64,000 nt of DNA from contig NZ_CP102099.1 of NCBI RefSeq assembly GCF_024582815.1, forward strand, positions 2,852,001 through 2,916,000, in the 5' to 3' direction. The notes beneath the pieces are model-generated. The model searched no databases and had not been told where the DNA came from. It saw nothing but the letters and a program-made list of their open reading frames with translations. Shown in pieces: positions 46,472-56,411 of this stretch (its first letter is position 1; every line of letters starts with the position of its first letter). Source of the stretch: Acinetobacter colistiniresistens. GTDB lineage: Bacteria; Pseudomonadota; Gammaproteobacteria; Pseudomonadales; Moraxellaceae. Position numbers and translations under genes: made by a program.

Positions 46472-47341
46472 ATGACTACTGACAGCAGCAATCAATTGAT
46501 GCCCCTGTCATTGTCTGCGCCAGGTGTAAACCTTGGTGCATATATCAGTACTGTCAATCAAATTCCAATCTTAACGGCCGAGCAGGAAAAAGAACTTGCT
46601 GAGCGTTATTATTATGACCAAGACCTTGATGCTGCCAAACTATTGGTAATGTCACACCTACGCTTTGTCGTACATATTGCACGTAGTTATGCAGGTTATG
46701 GATTACCACAAGGTGATCTTATTCAAGAAGGTAACCTCGGATTAATGAAAGCGGTAAAACGCTTCGATCCGAATATGGGTGTTCGCTTAGTTTCTTTTGC
46801 TGTGCACTGGATTAAAGCCGAAATACATGAATATGTGATTCGTAACTGGCGTATTGTCAAAATCGCAACGACCAAGGCACAACGTAAATTATTCTTTAAC
46901 TTACGTAGCCTTAAAAAATCAAGCAAACGACTCACTTTGGAAGAAGCGAAATCAATTGCCAATGATTTGAACGTCACACCAGAGCAAGTGCTCGAAATGG
47001 AAGGTCGTTTAACCGCTTATGATGCTGCTTTTGAAGCACAAGGTGATGATGATGACGATACACCACATACTGCTCCTGCACTTTATCTAGAAGATAATCG
47101 TTACGACCCTGCGCGCCTGATTGAAGAAGAAGATTATGAAGAGCAAAGTACCTCTGCCTTACACGAGGCAATGGAACAGCTTGATGATCGCTCTCGTAAT
47201 ATCTTACAACGCCGCTGGTTAGATGATGATAAATCGACTTTGCATGAACTGGCTGCTGAATATAACGTTTCCGCAGAACGAATTCGCCAGCTTGAAAAAA
47301 ATGCAATGGAGAAAATCAAGACTGCAATGTCTGCGAGCTAG
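46472..47341 (+). CDS. rpoH: RNA polymerase heat-shock sigma factor (sigma-32)
   Basis: Sigma-70 family regions are visible: region 2 with [38 protein letters not shown] and [21 protein letters not shown], and region 4 with helix-turn-helix [27 protein letters not shown]. The RpoH box QRKLFFNLR in the middle is diagnostic of sigma-32. At 289 aa it is normal. A good ribosome site (AAGGAG) precedes the ATG. It ends in a terminator. Confidence 0.96.
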   Translation: MTTDSSNQLMPLSLSAPGVNLGAYISTVNQIPILTAEQEKELAERYYYDQDLDAAKLLVMSHLRFVVHIARSYAGYGLPQGDLIQEGNLGLMKAVKRFDPNMGVRLVSFAVHWIKAEIHEYVIRNWRIVKIATTKAQRKLFFNLRSLKKSSKRLTLEEAKSIANDLNVTPEQVLEMEGRLTAYDAAFEAQGDDDDDTPHTAPALYLEDNRYDPARLIEEEDYEEQSTSALHEAMEQLDDRSRNILQRRWLDDDKSTLHELAAEYNVSAERIRQLEKNAMEKIKTAMSAS

Positions 47342-47356
47342 AACCAATACAAACAC

Positions 47357-47380
47357 AAGGGCTTTAATGCCCTTTTGTTT
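47357..47380 (+). terminator. Intrinsic terminator of rpoH
   Basis: The stem AAGGGC/GCCCTT with a 6-nt loop is followed by TTGTTTT. Confidence 0.8.
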
Positions 47381-47448
47381 TATCTGGCTTTGTTTAAGCC
47401 CTCGAATATGTTAACTTTGTTCATCAAATTTCCAGTTCCATTATCATT

Positions 47449-47814
47449 ATGTGGATAGCTATCTCGGCGCTTAACCTTGCGCTTGCAGTTATGTTGGGTG
47501 CTTTTGGTGCTCATGGACTCAAATCTTTTGCAACCCCAGAGCAGCTCGCTTGGTGGGGTACAGCAACCCAATACTTCTTTTATCACGCGATTGGTTTGCT
47601 TATCTTGGGTGTCCTGCATAAAACCACAGTAACCTTCCCAATAAAAATTCCTTTTATTTTGATCCAAATTGGTATCATCTTTTTCTGCGGTTCGTTGTAC
47701 ATTATGGCGCTCGGCCTGCCTCGAATCTTAGGTGCAATTACCCCAATTGGCGGTGCATTTATGATTGCGGGCTGGTTGCTACTCGCATGGCAAGCAATCA
47801 AGCATGCGAAATAA
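47449..47814 (+). CDS. DUF423-family inner-membrane protein
   Basis: This 121-aa protein has four hydrophobic segments. It carries the DUF423 (YgdD) signature at the N-terminus (LGAFGAHGLK) with the following WWGTATQYFFYHAIGLL, and GAITPIGGAFMIAGWLLLAW at the end. The molecular function of the family is unknown. It lies 9 bp before thiS and may be co-transcribed with thiSG. Confidence 0.88.
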   Translation: MWIAISALNLALAVMLGAFGAHGLKSFATPEQLAWWGTATQYFFYHAIGLLILGVLHKTTVTFPIKIPFILIQIGIIFFCGSLYIMALGLPRILGAITPIGGAFMIAGWLLLAWQAIKHAK

Positions 47815-47823
47815 GGATTGATC

Positions 47824-48021
47824 ATGCACATCTATTTAAATGGCGAGTCAACAGACACGTCTTGTGAAAACCTACAGCAATTGATTCAAAGCTTAGCGCT
47901 TGAAGGCAAACGCTTCGCTGTAGAAAAGAACCAACAGATTATTCCGAAAAGTAGACTTGAGCAAACCGCAATTGCTCCTGAAGATCATATTGAAATTATT
48001 CAAGCTGTTGGTGGCGGCTAA
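47824..48021 (+). CDS. thiS: Thiamine biosynthesis sulfur carrier ThiS
   Basis: This 65-aa ubiquitin-like protein ends in the required C-terminal Gly-Gly (AVGGG with a terminal Gly), which is thiocarboxylated to supply sulfur for the thiazole ring. I start at MHIYLNGES; an upstream TTG would add two residues. It is followed 23 bp later by thiG, its enzyme partner. Confidence 0.92.
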   Translation: MHIYLNGESTDTSCENLQQLIQSLALEGKRFAVEKNQQIIPKSRLEQTAIAPEDHIEIIQAVGGG

Positions 48022-48044
48022 TTGGCTAAAAATGGAGTAAGCCC

Positions 48045-48830
48045 ATGCAAGATTCCCCTTTAATTATTGGTTCTCGTACTTTCCAATCTCGTTTATTGGT
48101 TGGGACAGGTAAATATAAAGACCTCAATGAAACTGATTTAGCCATTCAAGCCAGTGGTGCCGAAATTGTGACCGTGGCAATTCGTCGTGTAAATATCGGA
48201 CAGCATGCTGATCAGCCGAACTTGCTTTCAGTAATTCCACCAGAGAAATACACGATTTTGCCGAATACTGCAGGCTGCTTTGATGCGGATAGCGCAATTC
48301 GTACCTGTATGCTGGCACGTGAACTGCTTGATGGTCACAATCTAGTGAAGCTAGAAGTGCTCGGTGATGAAAAAACCTTATATCCGAATGTAACCGCAAC
48401 GCTTAAAGCAGCGCAAACCTTGATTGATGATGGTTTTGAGATCATGGTTTATACCTCAGATGACCCAATTGTTGCGCAAGAACTTGAGAGCATGGGTTGT
48501 GTTGCGATCATGCCATTGGGCAGTTTGATTGGCTCTGGTCTCGGCATTCTGAATCCACATACCATTTCAATTATTAAAGAAAATGCTAAAGTCCCTGTCT
48601 TGGTTGATGCTGGTGTTGGTACTGCCAGTGATGCGGCGATTGCAATGGAATTGGGTTGCGACGGCGTATTAATGAATACAGCGATTGCAGCTGCGCAAAA
48701 TCCGATTTTAATGGCTTCAGCCATGAAGAAAGCGGTTGAAGCGGGTCGTGAAGCATTTTTAGCAGGTCGTATGCCACGTAAGCGCATGGCCAATGCGAGC
48801 TCACCAGAGACTGGGTATTTCTTTAAGTAA
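48045..48830 (+). CDS. thiG: Thiazole synthase ThiG
   Basis: ThiG builds the thiamine thiazole phosphate from deoxyxylulose 5-phosphate, dehydroglycine and ThiS thiocarboxylate. The TIM-barrel motifs [12 protein letters not shown], the Schiff-base Lys region [33 protein letters not shown] and [10 protein letters not shown] are present. At 261 aa it is normal. The thiSG pair is complete, but thiE, thiF and thiO are not adjacent. Confidence 0.96.
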   Translation: MQDSPLIIGSRTFQSRLLVGTGKYKDLNETDLAIQASGAEIVTVAIRRVNIGQHADQPNLLSVIPPEKYTILPNTAGCFDADSAIRTCMLARELLDGHNLVKLEVLGDEKTLYPNVTATLKAAQTLIDDGFEIMVYTSDDPIVAQELESMGCVAIMPLGSLIGSGLGILNPHTISIIKENAKVPVLVDAGVGTASDAAIAMELGCDGVLMNTAIAAAQNPILMASAMKKAVEAGREAFLAGRMPRKRMANASSPETGYFFK

Positions 48831-48957
48831 ATCAACTCAGCATGTTTTGGGCGAACATAGTTTGCCCATTACACTCATACAAATTATTTTTAAATAAGCG
48901 TTATCATAAAATTATAGATGAATACAGCTACAATAAAATTAAGAAAAGAGATGGTTT

Positions 48958-49274
48958 ATGACAGATTTTATTTTAGAATCAACATATGAAATTATTCCCG
49001 TTCAACTCGAATATGGCGCTGAAGAGTTCTTTTGGGAAACTCCTTTTGAAACGCTTACCGAGATTATAACTTGGTGGGAAAATCAGGAAGATATAGACAT
49101 TTATACAAAAATGTTATAGATATTCTTAGTGGAGGTGTAATACATCGTATTAAAACAGATCTTGAACATGATTTATTTTACAAATTATGCAGCCATTCAA
49201 TTAATTTAATGATTGATGACAATTACTCATCTTATTTATTTTATCAAGGAAAAAGTATCTTCATAAAGGGATAA
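48958..49274 (+). pseudogene. Small uncharacterised gene broken by a 1-base frameshift
   Basis: An ATG at 48958 opens a frame of 53 codons (MTDFILESTYEIIPVQLEYG.. to ..IDIYTKML, then stop). The downstream frame, read from the same run of As near 49110, continues to a stop at 49274 (..VIDILSGGVIHRIKTD.., ending ..GKSIFIKG). One extra A in the AAAAA run would join them into a single protein of about 105 aa. No family is recognised. It is either a decayed gene or a sequencing error in a homopolymer. Confidence 0.65.
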
Positions 49275-49295
49275 AATATTATCCGTAATGGAGTT

Positions 49296-49697
49296 TTATT
49301 TTTTCAAATGATATTGATCTCTCAGGTTTCTAATAAAAGGCGTTATATTCCAACTATCCTCAAATGACTCTACGCCATTTGCCCAATAAAGAACAGTTTG
49401 TGTGTGCAAATCAAGATTATTTTCAACAAGAGATAGTGTCCGATACCAACGAGAGTCTTTCTCTAAATCATTCACTTCTTCAAAAGACTGAAAAAGCATT
49501 TCAATCAACAGAAATCGCTCATCTTCTGTAATATCGTTTAGATCATAAGCATTCAAAAAATCATCTATGTGAACTGCGTCAGCAACTTCATATTCCCAAT
49601 CTTGCATATTATCGTGATAAGGTAAGTTCAACCGCTTTGCTAATGCCACCCTAGCATTAGTGTTAGGGAACTTAGGAATGTTTAAACTATTTTCCAT
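49296..49697 (-). CDS. Hypothetical acidic protein
   Basis: This 133-aa soluble protein is rich in Asp, Glu and aromatic residues (DMQDWEYEVADAVHIDDFL, EDERFLLIEMLFQSFEE). It has no signal peptide or membrane segment, and I do not recognise a family. Its start overlaps the end of the HD-domain gene by 11 bp, so the two are probably translated from one transcript. Confidence 0.7.
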   Translation of the reverse strand: MENSLNIPKFPNTNARVALAKRLNLPYHDNMQDWEYEVADAVHIDDFLNAYDLNDITEDERFLLIEMLFQSFEEVNDLEKDSRWYRTLSLVENNLDLHTQTVLYWANGVESFEDSWNITPFIRNLRDQYHLKK

Positions 49698-50316
49698 CTA
49701 ATATTCCCCTCAAATTCCCTTTCGCCCTTTGCTCAAAACTCTGTTGAAAATATTCTGTTTGATACAGCGGTTCAGTCTGATAAAAATGCGCTAGAACTTC
49801 TTTTCTTTTAATCGAATAGACATCTGGATCAACCCAAGCATTTTCCTGCTGAATCTGCTGCTCATATTCCGCAAAACGGTCTGGTGAAGCCGCTAGAATC
49901 GCCAGATCAATATCCAGTAAAAACTGTAAATCCAACTCATCTGTCGATGCATGCTTTTGCGTGGCAACAATCCACCGCTTTATCTTTTCAACAATATCGT
50001 TTGGTAAGTCTTGAGCCAGATACTGTTCAAATAGCTCAGCACTTTTAAGTTCATTGTCTTTGGCTTGTGGGTCATAAACTGCATCATGGAACCAGAGCGC
50101 CAAGACAACTGCATGTGCATCATTTAAATCAGCTCGAATCGAGTCAACTAGAACTAGACATTCATATAAATGCTGAAGCGTATGATAAGCGCGCTGCTTT
50201 TCACTATAGGCAGCAATCAATTTGTTAAAAACCTTCTGCGGCTCAGAAAAATGATAATGCTGATGCAGCTCAAACCATGATTTTTCTAATACGGTTAAAT
50301 ATTGCTGCATTGCCAA
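49687..50316 (-). CDS. HD-domain predicted metal-dependent phosphohydrolase
   Basis: This 209-aa all-helical protein has the HD-superfamily pattern: a first His in RAYHTLQHLYE, the metal-binding pair in ALWFHDAVYDP, and a distal Asp in LQFLLDIDLAILA. HD proteins hydrolyse phosphoesters, often nucleotides, but the substrate here is unknown. It overlaps the hypothetical gene at 49296 and lies 3 bp after the 87-aa gene, so it is in a small operon. Confidence 0.82.
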   Translation of the reverse strand: MAMQQYLTVLEKSWFELHQHYHFSEPQKVFNKLIAAYSEKQRAYHTLQHLYECLVLVDSIRADLNDAHAVVLALWFHDAVYDPQAKDNELKSAELFEQYLAQDLPNDIVEKIKRWIVATQKHASTDELDLQFLLDIDLAILAASPDRFAEYEQQIQQENAWVDPDVYSIKRKEVLAHFYQTEPLYQTEYFQQSFEQRAKGNLRGILDGK

Positions 50317-50319
50317 TCC

Positions 50320-50583
50320 TCACTGAATCTCTTTATTCAGCCACTTTGCTAAAGATTCCGCATCTTTACGCTCAAGAAAAAGCTGATATAAGGTACAGGA
50401 ACCAAACTCATGTTTCAGTTCCTGTTGGCGCATAGGATGATTACCAAATCGAAATCGTCGAGTACCATCCCGATCTAAAGGCAGTGCATATACCCCATAA
50501 CTCCGAGGTTCTGTCAGGTGGCCTTTAATCAGGACTTGATCAGACGATATTGCGTGTTTTAACAAATGCTCTTTGGTTAACAT
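50320..50583 (-). CDS. Hypothetical small protein
   Basis: This 87-aa soluble protein begins MLTKEHLLKHAISSDQVLIKGH and contains YGVYALPLDRDGTRRFRFGNHP. I do not recognise a family. It lies 3 bp before the HD-domain gene and 21 bp after yaaA on the same strand, so it is probably co-transcribed with them. Confidence 0.75.
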   Translation of the reverse strand: MLTKEHLLKHAISSDQVLIKGHLTEPRSYGVYALPLDRDGTRRFRFGNHPMRQQELKHEFGSCTLYQLFLERKDAESLAKWLNKEIQ

Positions 50584-50604
50584 CCCACCCTGCCCAAGGC
50601 AAAT

Positions 50605-51387
50605 CTAAGCTGCGTGCTGTTCATCTCGCTTAAAGACCAATTCTTTATCCGATGAACTTTCAGCATCAAAGTAATACCCTTCACTATCAAATGCTTTTAA
50701 TTGTTCTGCTTGGCTTAATTTATTTTCAATCAAGTATCTTGCCATCAATCCACGCGCTTTTTTCGCATAGAAACTAATGACTTTATATTTTCCGTTCTTC
50801 TGATCCAAGAATACAGGCTTAATAATTTCTGCCTGAATTTTCTTTTCATTCACAGATTTATAATATTCGTCAGAAGCCAAATTTACCAATACTTTCGCAT
50901 CAATTTCAGCTAAATCTTGGTTAATTTGATCAGTGATAATGCTGCCCCAAAATTCATATAGATTATGACCACGCTTATTTTTTAGTTTAGTCCCCATTTC
51001 CAAACGGTACGGCATCATCAAATCCAACGGACGCAATAAACCATAAAGACCAGACAACATACGCAAATGCTGTTGGGCAAAATCAATCTCTTGGTCTTTT
51101 AAGTGATAAGCATCTAAACCGGTATATACATCGCCTTTAAATGCAAACAAGGCTTGGCGTGCATTGGAAAAATCAAAATCAGCATTCCAGTCACGAAAAC
51201 GCTCTACATTTAAATTGGCAATTTTTTCGCTTACTGTCATCAAGGATGCGATTTCAGTCGCCGAAAGTTTACGGCATACATCAATCAACTGTTGAGATTG
51301 CGCCAATAAACGTGGTTGTGTATGTGTATCAGTAGGAAGTGCTGTAGTGTAATCAAGTGTTTTGGCTGGAGAAATTAAAGCAAGCAT
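50605..51387 (-). CDS. yaaA: Peroxide stress protein YaaA
   Basis: This DUF328/UPF0246 family protein lowers intracellular free iron and DNA damage during H2O2 stress in E. coli. It opens with [12 protein letters not shown] and contains [22 protein letters not shown] and [12 protein letters not shown], which are hallmarks. I start at MLALISP; two more residues are open upstream. At about 260 aa it has normal length. It heads a run with the 87-aa, HD-domain and 133-aa genes. Confidence 0.93.
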   Translation of the reverse strand: MLALISPAKTLDYTTALPTDTHTQPRLLAQSQQLIDVCRKLSATEIASLMTVSEKIANLNVERFRDWNADFDFSNARQALFAFKGDVYTGLDAYHLKDQEIDFAQQHLRMLSGLYGLLRPLDLMMPYRLEMGTKLKNKRGHNLYEFWGSIITDQINQDLAEIDAKVLVNLASDEYYKSVNEKKIQAEIIKPVFLDQKNGKYKVISFYAKKARGLMARYLIENKLSQAEQLKAFDSEGYYFDAESSSDKELVFKRDEQHAA

Positions 51388-51512
51388 AATCAATCAAAAA
51401 TAAATTTATCTTGGTGAAACTATAACAGTTGATAATTTTTAATGCCAATTCGTGTTCTCGTTCAGTTTTATCGGTAAAATAGTGGATTCTTCCATTATCC
51501 ATTGCGTATCTT

Positions 51513-52142
51513 ATGTCTGAGCAATTATTCATCCAAGGTCCTGTTGGTCAAATTGAAATGTTTGTTGATCAACCCCAAGGTGAAATCACAGGTTTTGCTG
51601 TTGTCTGCCATCCACATCCCTTACAAGGTGGTACACCGCATCATAAAGTCCCTGTTTTATTGGCTCAGATTTTCAATGAAATGGGCTGTGTTGTTTACCG
51701 CCCCAGCTTCCGCGGTTTAGCTGGTAGTGAAGGCACACATGACCAAGGCCATGGCGAGACTGATGACATCATGGCTGTGATTGAATATGCCCGTGAAAAG
51801 CATGCAGGTTTAACCTTCTACGCAGGTGGTTTTAGCTTTGGTTCACATGTACTGGCAAAATGCCAAGCCCAACTCAGCAATGAGTTACGTCCTAAACAGT
51901 TAGTGTTATGTGGTTTACCTACTGGCTCAGTTGTTGATTTACGTCATTACAAAACCCCTGCAATTGACGGCGACATTCTATTTGTTCACGGTGAACAGGA
52001 TGATATTACCTTGCTCTCAGATATGATCGCTTGGGCAAAACCACAAAAACATCCGATCACGATTTTGCCAGGCGCCAATCATTTCTTCACAGGGTATCTA
52101 AAACAGTTGCGTCAAGTTATTACTCGTTTTTTAAAACTGTAG
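51513..52142 (+). CDS. Alpha/beta hydrolase
   Basis: This 209-aa cytoplasmic serine hydrolase-like protein has a His-Pro-His motif (VVCHPHPLQGGTPHHKV), the nucleophile elbow with Ser in AGGFSFGSH, a late Asp in FVHGEQDDIT and a C-terminal His in PGANHFFTGY. This is the short YfbB/CocE-like branch often annotated as an alpha/beta superfamily hydrolase. The substrate is unknown. It lies alone, upstream of the DUF2157 gene on the same strand. Confidence 0.85.
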   Translation: MSEQLFIQGPVGQIEMFVDQPQGEITGFAVVCHPHPLQGGTPHHKVPVLLAQIFNEMGCVVYRPSFRGLAGSEGTHDQGHGETDDIMAVIEYAREKHAGLTFYAGGFSFGSHVLAKCQAQLSNELRPKQLVLCGLPTGSVVDLRHYKTPAIDGDILFVHGEQDDITLLSDMIAWAKPQKHPITILPGANHFFTGYLKQLRQVITRFLKL

Positions 52143-52234
52143 GCTTAACAACAAATTACTAAGAAAAATATACTTTTTTGAATCCAATGTCTGTTATATC
52201 AATATAGATGTACAGACATTCGGGTTCTTTAATA

Positions 52235-53305
52235 ATGAAATTAAATAAAAAACAGGGACTTTTTTTAAAGCAAACCATTGAACAATGGCAACAACAAGGC
52301 ACGATTACGCCTGATGTAGCCAATGAGTTAAATCAGAGTTTTTCAATTCGGCCGTTTGACTGGGAACGGCTGGCAAAATATTCATTCTGGATTTCAATAA
52401 TTTGTGCCGTGATTGCGATTGCTGCAATTACCGCTGATCAGTTCTTGATGGAATTGATTGAAAAAATCTTTATCAATTCCAAAATCATTCCCTGTTTGAT
52501 TTTTGCTGTGGTTGCAGCAGCCTTTTATGGCTTTGCATATCATCGACGTAAAACCAAACCCTTACATCAATTTAGTAATGAGGCGATTATTTTTGCAGGC
52601 GTGCTCTCTACCGCAGCGTCTGTCGCCTATTTTGGCCAAGCGATTGATACTGGTAGTGGGCATTTTTCTTTATTATTCCTGCTCTCCACCATCATTTATG
52701 CAGCACTTGCCTTCTGGTTCCCTTCTAAACTGATCTGGGTGTTTTCGCTGCTATCACTCGGCTCATGGTTTGGGACGGAAACAGGCTATATGTCTGGCTG
52801 GGGTGCCTATTATTTAGGCATGAACTTCCCTTTACGCTTTGTCTTTTTTGGCGGTGTATTGATTGGCTTAAGCCTACTGTTTAAACGCTATGCGCATTTT
52901 AGAGACTTTGCACATTCGACTTATGTTATGGGCCTGCTGTATCTATTTATTGCCTTATGGATTCTCTCAATCTTTGGCAATTATGGAGACTTGAATAGTT
53001 GGTATAGCGTTAAACAATATGAGCTGTTGCATTGGGGTATCTTGTTTGCCTTTATTGCCATCATCGCAATTGTTTATGGTTTAAAACACGATGATGCTAC
53101 CTCACGTGGTTTTGGTATCACCTTTTTATTCATTAACCTCTACACCAAATATTTTGAGTTCTTCTGGAATGGCATGCATAAAGCCATTTTCTTTATTCTG
53201 CTGGCAGCATCTTTCTGGTGGCTTGGTCGGCATGCCGAAAAGCTCTGGAATTTAGAATTTCTACCCAACCAATCCCAAATCAAGAAAGATCATCCGATTG
53301 AATGA
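52235..53305 (+). CDS. DUF2157-family multispanning membrane protein
   Basis: A short soluble N-terminus (about residues 1-35) with KKQGLFLKQTIEQWQQQGTI is followed by about ten hydrophobic segments, the layout of DUF2157 proteins. I start at MKLNKKQ; the longer frame from 52208 adds nine residues without a ribosome site. The function is unknown. Its stop abuts the end of rtcR, which is read from the other strand. Confidence 0.85.
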   Translation: MKLNKKQGLFLKQTIEQWQQQGTITPDVANELNQSFSIRPFDWERLAKYSFWISIICAVIAIAAITADQFLMELIEKIFINSKIIPCLIFAVVAAAFYGFAYHRRKTKPLHQFSNEAIIFAGVLSTAASVAYFGQAIDTGSGHFSLLFLLSTIIYAALAFWFPSKLIWVFSLLSLGSWFGTETGYMSGWGAYYLGMNFPLRFVFFGGVLIGLSLLFKRYAHFRDFAHSTYVMGLLYLFIALWILSIFGNYGDLNSWYSVKQYELLHWGILFAFIAIIAIVYGLKHDDATSRGFGITFLFINLYTKYFEFFWNGMHKAIFFILLAASFWWLGRHAEKLWNLEFLPNQSQIKKDHPIE

Positions 53306-54901
53306 TTATTGAAAATCGCCCCAACTCAAGCCAAACCGAGCCAAATACTTTTTGACTCGGTCACTATCATTGGTGGTATTACGTTGTTGGCGTGAAGCTG
53401 CAAACAATTGACGTCCAGCATCCGCCATTGACTTGGCATTTTCACAGACTTGCAGCACCCCACGCAGTTGAATCTGATCAAACTCATCGATCTCGCTCAA
53501 CTGCGCTTGATCTAAATACTTGAGTAGAACATCCTTTTCCTTGAATTCACTTTGTGTGGTTTGAATCGACCACAACTGCTTTAAACGCTGAATCTCTTTT
53601 TCGACTGTTTCTGAACGGATCAGCTCACCACTGGATAATGTCGCTAACCGCGTCACACTGGCAGTTAAATCACGAAAATTGCCTTGCCACGATGCTTCTT
53701 TAGACTTGGCAAATTTCAAATACACATCGAGTGCATCACGTTGAAAACGTAGTTGTCGTTGATGATTTGCCGCGAAGCGTTGCAACTCAAATTCAATATT
53801 CGGGGCAATATCTTCAATTCGATCTTTAAGATTAGGTAAAAAGAAAGTCCATGTATTCAATCGCGCCCATAAATCCTCTCGGAAACGACCTGCCTGCACT
53901 TCAGTTCTTAGATCCCGATTGGTTCCTGCAATCAGTTGGAAATCTGCCTGAACCTCTTTGTCACTTCCGACAGGAAAAAAGGATTTATCCTCCAACGCCT
54001 TGAGCAGCATCGCTTGCTCATCCAGTCCAAGTTCACCAATCTCATCCAAAAACAAAATACCCTGATCGGCACTTTTTAATAGACCTGTCCGCGAAGCCGC
54101 TGCACCTGTAAATGCTCCTTTGATATGACCAAACAAACTCGACATGGCACTGTCACCACGTAAGGTCGCACAGTTGACATCAATAAAGCGACCATTCAAA
54201 TGAAACTTATCTTTCTTTAATTGAAAGATTTGTTTGGCTAAATGCGATTTTCCAACCCCTGTTGCCCCCATAATCAGGATCGGGGCACTGGAGCGTGTTG
54301 CCACCAGCTCAACCTCGGTGATCAGTTGATTAAATTCGGGGTTATAGGTTGAGATATTGGCTTTTAGTTGCTGCCAGTTTTGTTGTTGTTCATCTTCAAA
54401 ACGTTGCTTGAGAACATCATAGCGAGACAAGTCCAGATCAATGATACGATATTCACCTTCTGGTGTTTTTTGTTGATTGGGTGCACTTTGAATCAGCTTG
54501 GCAGGCAAATAATTGGCATCGACCAAAAGATACCAACAGATTTGACCAACGTGTGTGCCTGTCGTGATATGCAAAAGATAGTTATTTTTTTCAGTATCAA
54601 ATGGATAGGTTTTTACAAAGTCATACAGCGCACCATAGACCTCGGCAAAATCCCAAGGATCACAGATACTCACTCGCTGCCCGGACACGGTAGTCGATGG
54701 CGACACATCCTGCACATCTTCAGCAATAAATTTAACTAAATTATGATGTTGTCGATCATGCAATAGTACCAATTCATCCACAATCAAATCTTCATGCATC
54801 AGAAGGCTCAAAGTCGGACGCCAGCGTTGCCATCGATCAGGACGCTTTCCTTGATCTAAAGTAGAACCCACAAAGCCAATCACAACGGTTTTTTTATTCA
54901 T
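53306..54901 (-). CDS. rtcR: RtcR, sigma-54-dependent activator of the RNA-repair operon
   Basis: This 531-aa enhancer-binding protein has the RtcR N-terminal regulatory domain (about residues 1-180, CARF-like, sensing damaged RNA ends), a central AAA+ domain and a C-terminal DNA-binding region (QQRNTTNDSDRVKKYLARFGLSW). The AAA+ domain shows Walker A GATGVGKSH, the sigma-54-contacting loop GAFTGA and Walker B ILFLDEIGELG. It starts with a 4-bp overlap on a small Cys-rich gene. Its likely target, a -24/-12 promoter before rtcB, is about 2 kb away. Confidence 0.95.
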   Translation of the reverse strand: MNKKTVVIGFVGSTLDQGKRPDRWQRWRPTLSLLMHEDLIVDELVLLHDRQHHNLVKFIAEDVQDVSPSTTVSGQRVSICDPWDFAEVYGALYDFVKTYPFDTEKNNYLLHITTGTHVGQICWYLLVDANYLPAKLIQSAPNQQKTPEGEYRIIDLDLSRYDVLKQRFEDEQQQNWQQLKANISTYNPEFNQLITEVELVATRSSAPILIMGATGVGKSHLAKQIFQLKKDKFHLNGRFIDVNCATLRGDSAMSSLFGHIKGAFTGAAASRTGLLKSADQGILFLDEIGELGLDEQAMLLKALEDKSFFPVGSDKEVQADFQLIAGTNRDLRTEVQAGRFREDLWARLNTWTFFLPNLKDRIEDIAPNIEFELQRFAANHQRQLRFQRDALDVYLKFAKSKEASWQGNFRDLTASVTRLATLSSGELIRSETVEKEIQRLKQLWSIQTTQSEFKEKDVLLKYLDQAQLSEIDEFDQIQLRGVLQVCENAKSMADAGRQLFAASRQQRNTTNDSDRVKKYLARFGLSWGDFQ

Positions 54902-55221
54902 TTAAATCTATCATGTTGAATATTTAAAATAGCTTGATATTTCCCTGATTCAGGAAGAAAAGCCTTAAACTGATTATTTCCAATACCTATCCATAATCGC
55001 CCACATTGCGTACATTCATACATATCTGCAGAATATCGTATAAACCTATCTATAAACTGCTCAGAAAATGTCTGTTTATGATTTAAAGGCGTATTCATCG
55101 TGCCATCGACTGCATCATAAAAATCAAATAAATCAACATCAGTAATAAAAGAAGCTTTGTATGGAATTTGATCTGTCTGATCAACAATCACATGACCACA
55201 TACACATCCTAGTTTACTCAT
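54898..55221 (-). CDS. Small Cys-rich protein coupled to rtcR
   Basis: This 107-aa soluble protein has two Cys pairs, CVCGH near the N-terminus and CTQCGRLW near residue 74, which may bind zinc. The middle is acidic and aromatic (DVDLFDFYDAVDG). I do not recognise a family with confidence. The stop overlaps the rtcR start by 4 bp, so the two are translated together and this protein may act with RtcR; that is inference from layout. Confidence 0.7.
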   Translation of the reverse strand: MSKLGCVCGHVIVDQTDQIPYKASFITDVDLFDFYDAVDGTMNTPLNHKQTFSEQFIDRFIRYSADMYECTQCGRLWIGIGNNQFKAFLPESGKYQAILNIQHDRFK

Positions 55222-55334
55222 TTGAGGCTATGCCCTTAAATCTTTTTATTGATCTTATGATCTTTGCACATCATTTTCTATAAAATTTTATAGTTTCATA
55301 TACAATAACCTTTTCATTAAAAAATACCAACAAG

Positions 55335-56300
55335 ATGCTTCATTTTACTTTTTTAGGCACATCATCTGGTGTACCCACACTGACACGCAACGTTTCTGGT
55401 TTAGCCATCCGCAACAGCAAGAATAAAGACTGGATATTGGTCGATGCTGGTGAAGGCACACAGCATCGCATTCAACAGGCCAAACTTTCATTACAAAACT
55501 TAATCGCGATCTGCATTAGCCATGTTCACGGCGATCACTGTTATGGCCTAGTTGGCTTACTCGCAAGTGCAGGTATGAATGCCCGTACTGCACCTTTAAC
55601 CATTATCGCTCCCAAAGAAATTCAACAATGGATTGCAGTCACAGCACAACTGACCGATTTACATTTACCTTACCCACTCCACTTTATTGATGTAAATGAA
55701 GCGACTCAGATACAGCAACTGACAGATAATCTTTCAATTCAAGCTCACCCACTCAGTCATCGTGTACCCAGTTTCGCATTTAGTATGATTGCGCAATACA
55801 CTCAAAAAAAATTAGATACGCAGGCTTTAATTCAACTCGGCGTACCCAAAGGCAAAGCTTGGGGCGATTTACAACAAGGTCTGGACATTCAATTTAATGG
55901 ACAAACTTTAAAAGCAGTCGATTTTACCCAGTTACAGATACAACGCGCACATGCCATCGTCGGCGGCGATAATGACCGTCCTGAATTATTGGCACAGGCT
56001 TGCGAAGATGCTCAACTTTTGATTCACGAAAGCACCTACACGCAAGCCGGTTTAGATAAAGTCGGTTCAGGCCCAATGCATAGTTCAGCAAAGATGGTTG
56101 CAGAATTCGCTCAGCAACAAGGCCTAAGCAATCTAATCCTGACGCACTTTAGTCCAAGACATCAAGACAGTGCTGGACAGCAAGCCATTGCAGAGGAAGT
56201 GCAAGCTTTCTATCAAGGAAACTTCTATTTAGCCCATGATTTCGATCAATTTAGCTTAGATGAGACAGGTCAACTTTCAAAAATTGATAAATCACTATAG
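55335..56300 (+). CDS. rnz: Ribonuclease Z
   Basis: This metallo-beta-lactamase-fold tRNA 3' endonuclease shows the zinc motif HVHGDHCYGL, followed by distal ligands in GGDNDRPELL, the Asp/His region LLIHESTY, and LTHFSPRH. The N-terminal FLGTSSGVPTLTRNVSG is characteristic. At 321 aa it is the short form. It sits between rtcR and rtcB, so it may be part of a wider RNA-processing neighbourhood, but it has its own upstream region. Confidence 0.92.
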   Translation: MLHFTFLGTSSGVPTLTRNVSGLAIRNSKNKDWILVDAGEGTQHRIQQAKLSLQNLIAICISHVHGDHCYGLVGLLASAGMNARTAPLTIIAPKEIQQWIAVTAQLTDLHLPYPLHFIDVNEATQIQQLTDNLSIQAHPLSHRVPSFAFSMIAQYTQKKLDTQALIQLGVPKGKAWGDLQQGLDIQFNGQTLKAVDFTQLQIQRAHAIVGGDNDRPELLAQACEDAQLLIHESTYTQAGLDKVGSGPMHSSAKMVAEFAQQQGLSNLILTHFSPRHQDSAGQQAIAEEVQAFYQGNFYLAHDFDQFSLDETGQLSKIDKSL

Positions 56301-56411
56301 TTCTTGTGCAATGTGACCTATCTACAAAATTTTCGGATAGATCACATGGCATTTTAGTAATTATTCAAATCAATAAACCAATCTAATTCTTCTTAGAATC
56401 AACTTAATTAT

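Noticed and set aside
47380..47667. Minus-strand 95-aa frame over the DUF423 gene
   Set aside because: It lies antisense to a clear DUF423 gene and overlaps the rpoH terminator region. No family signature.
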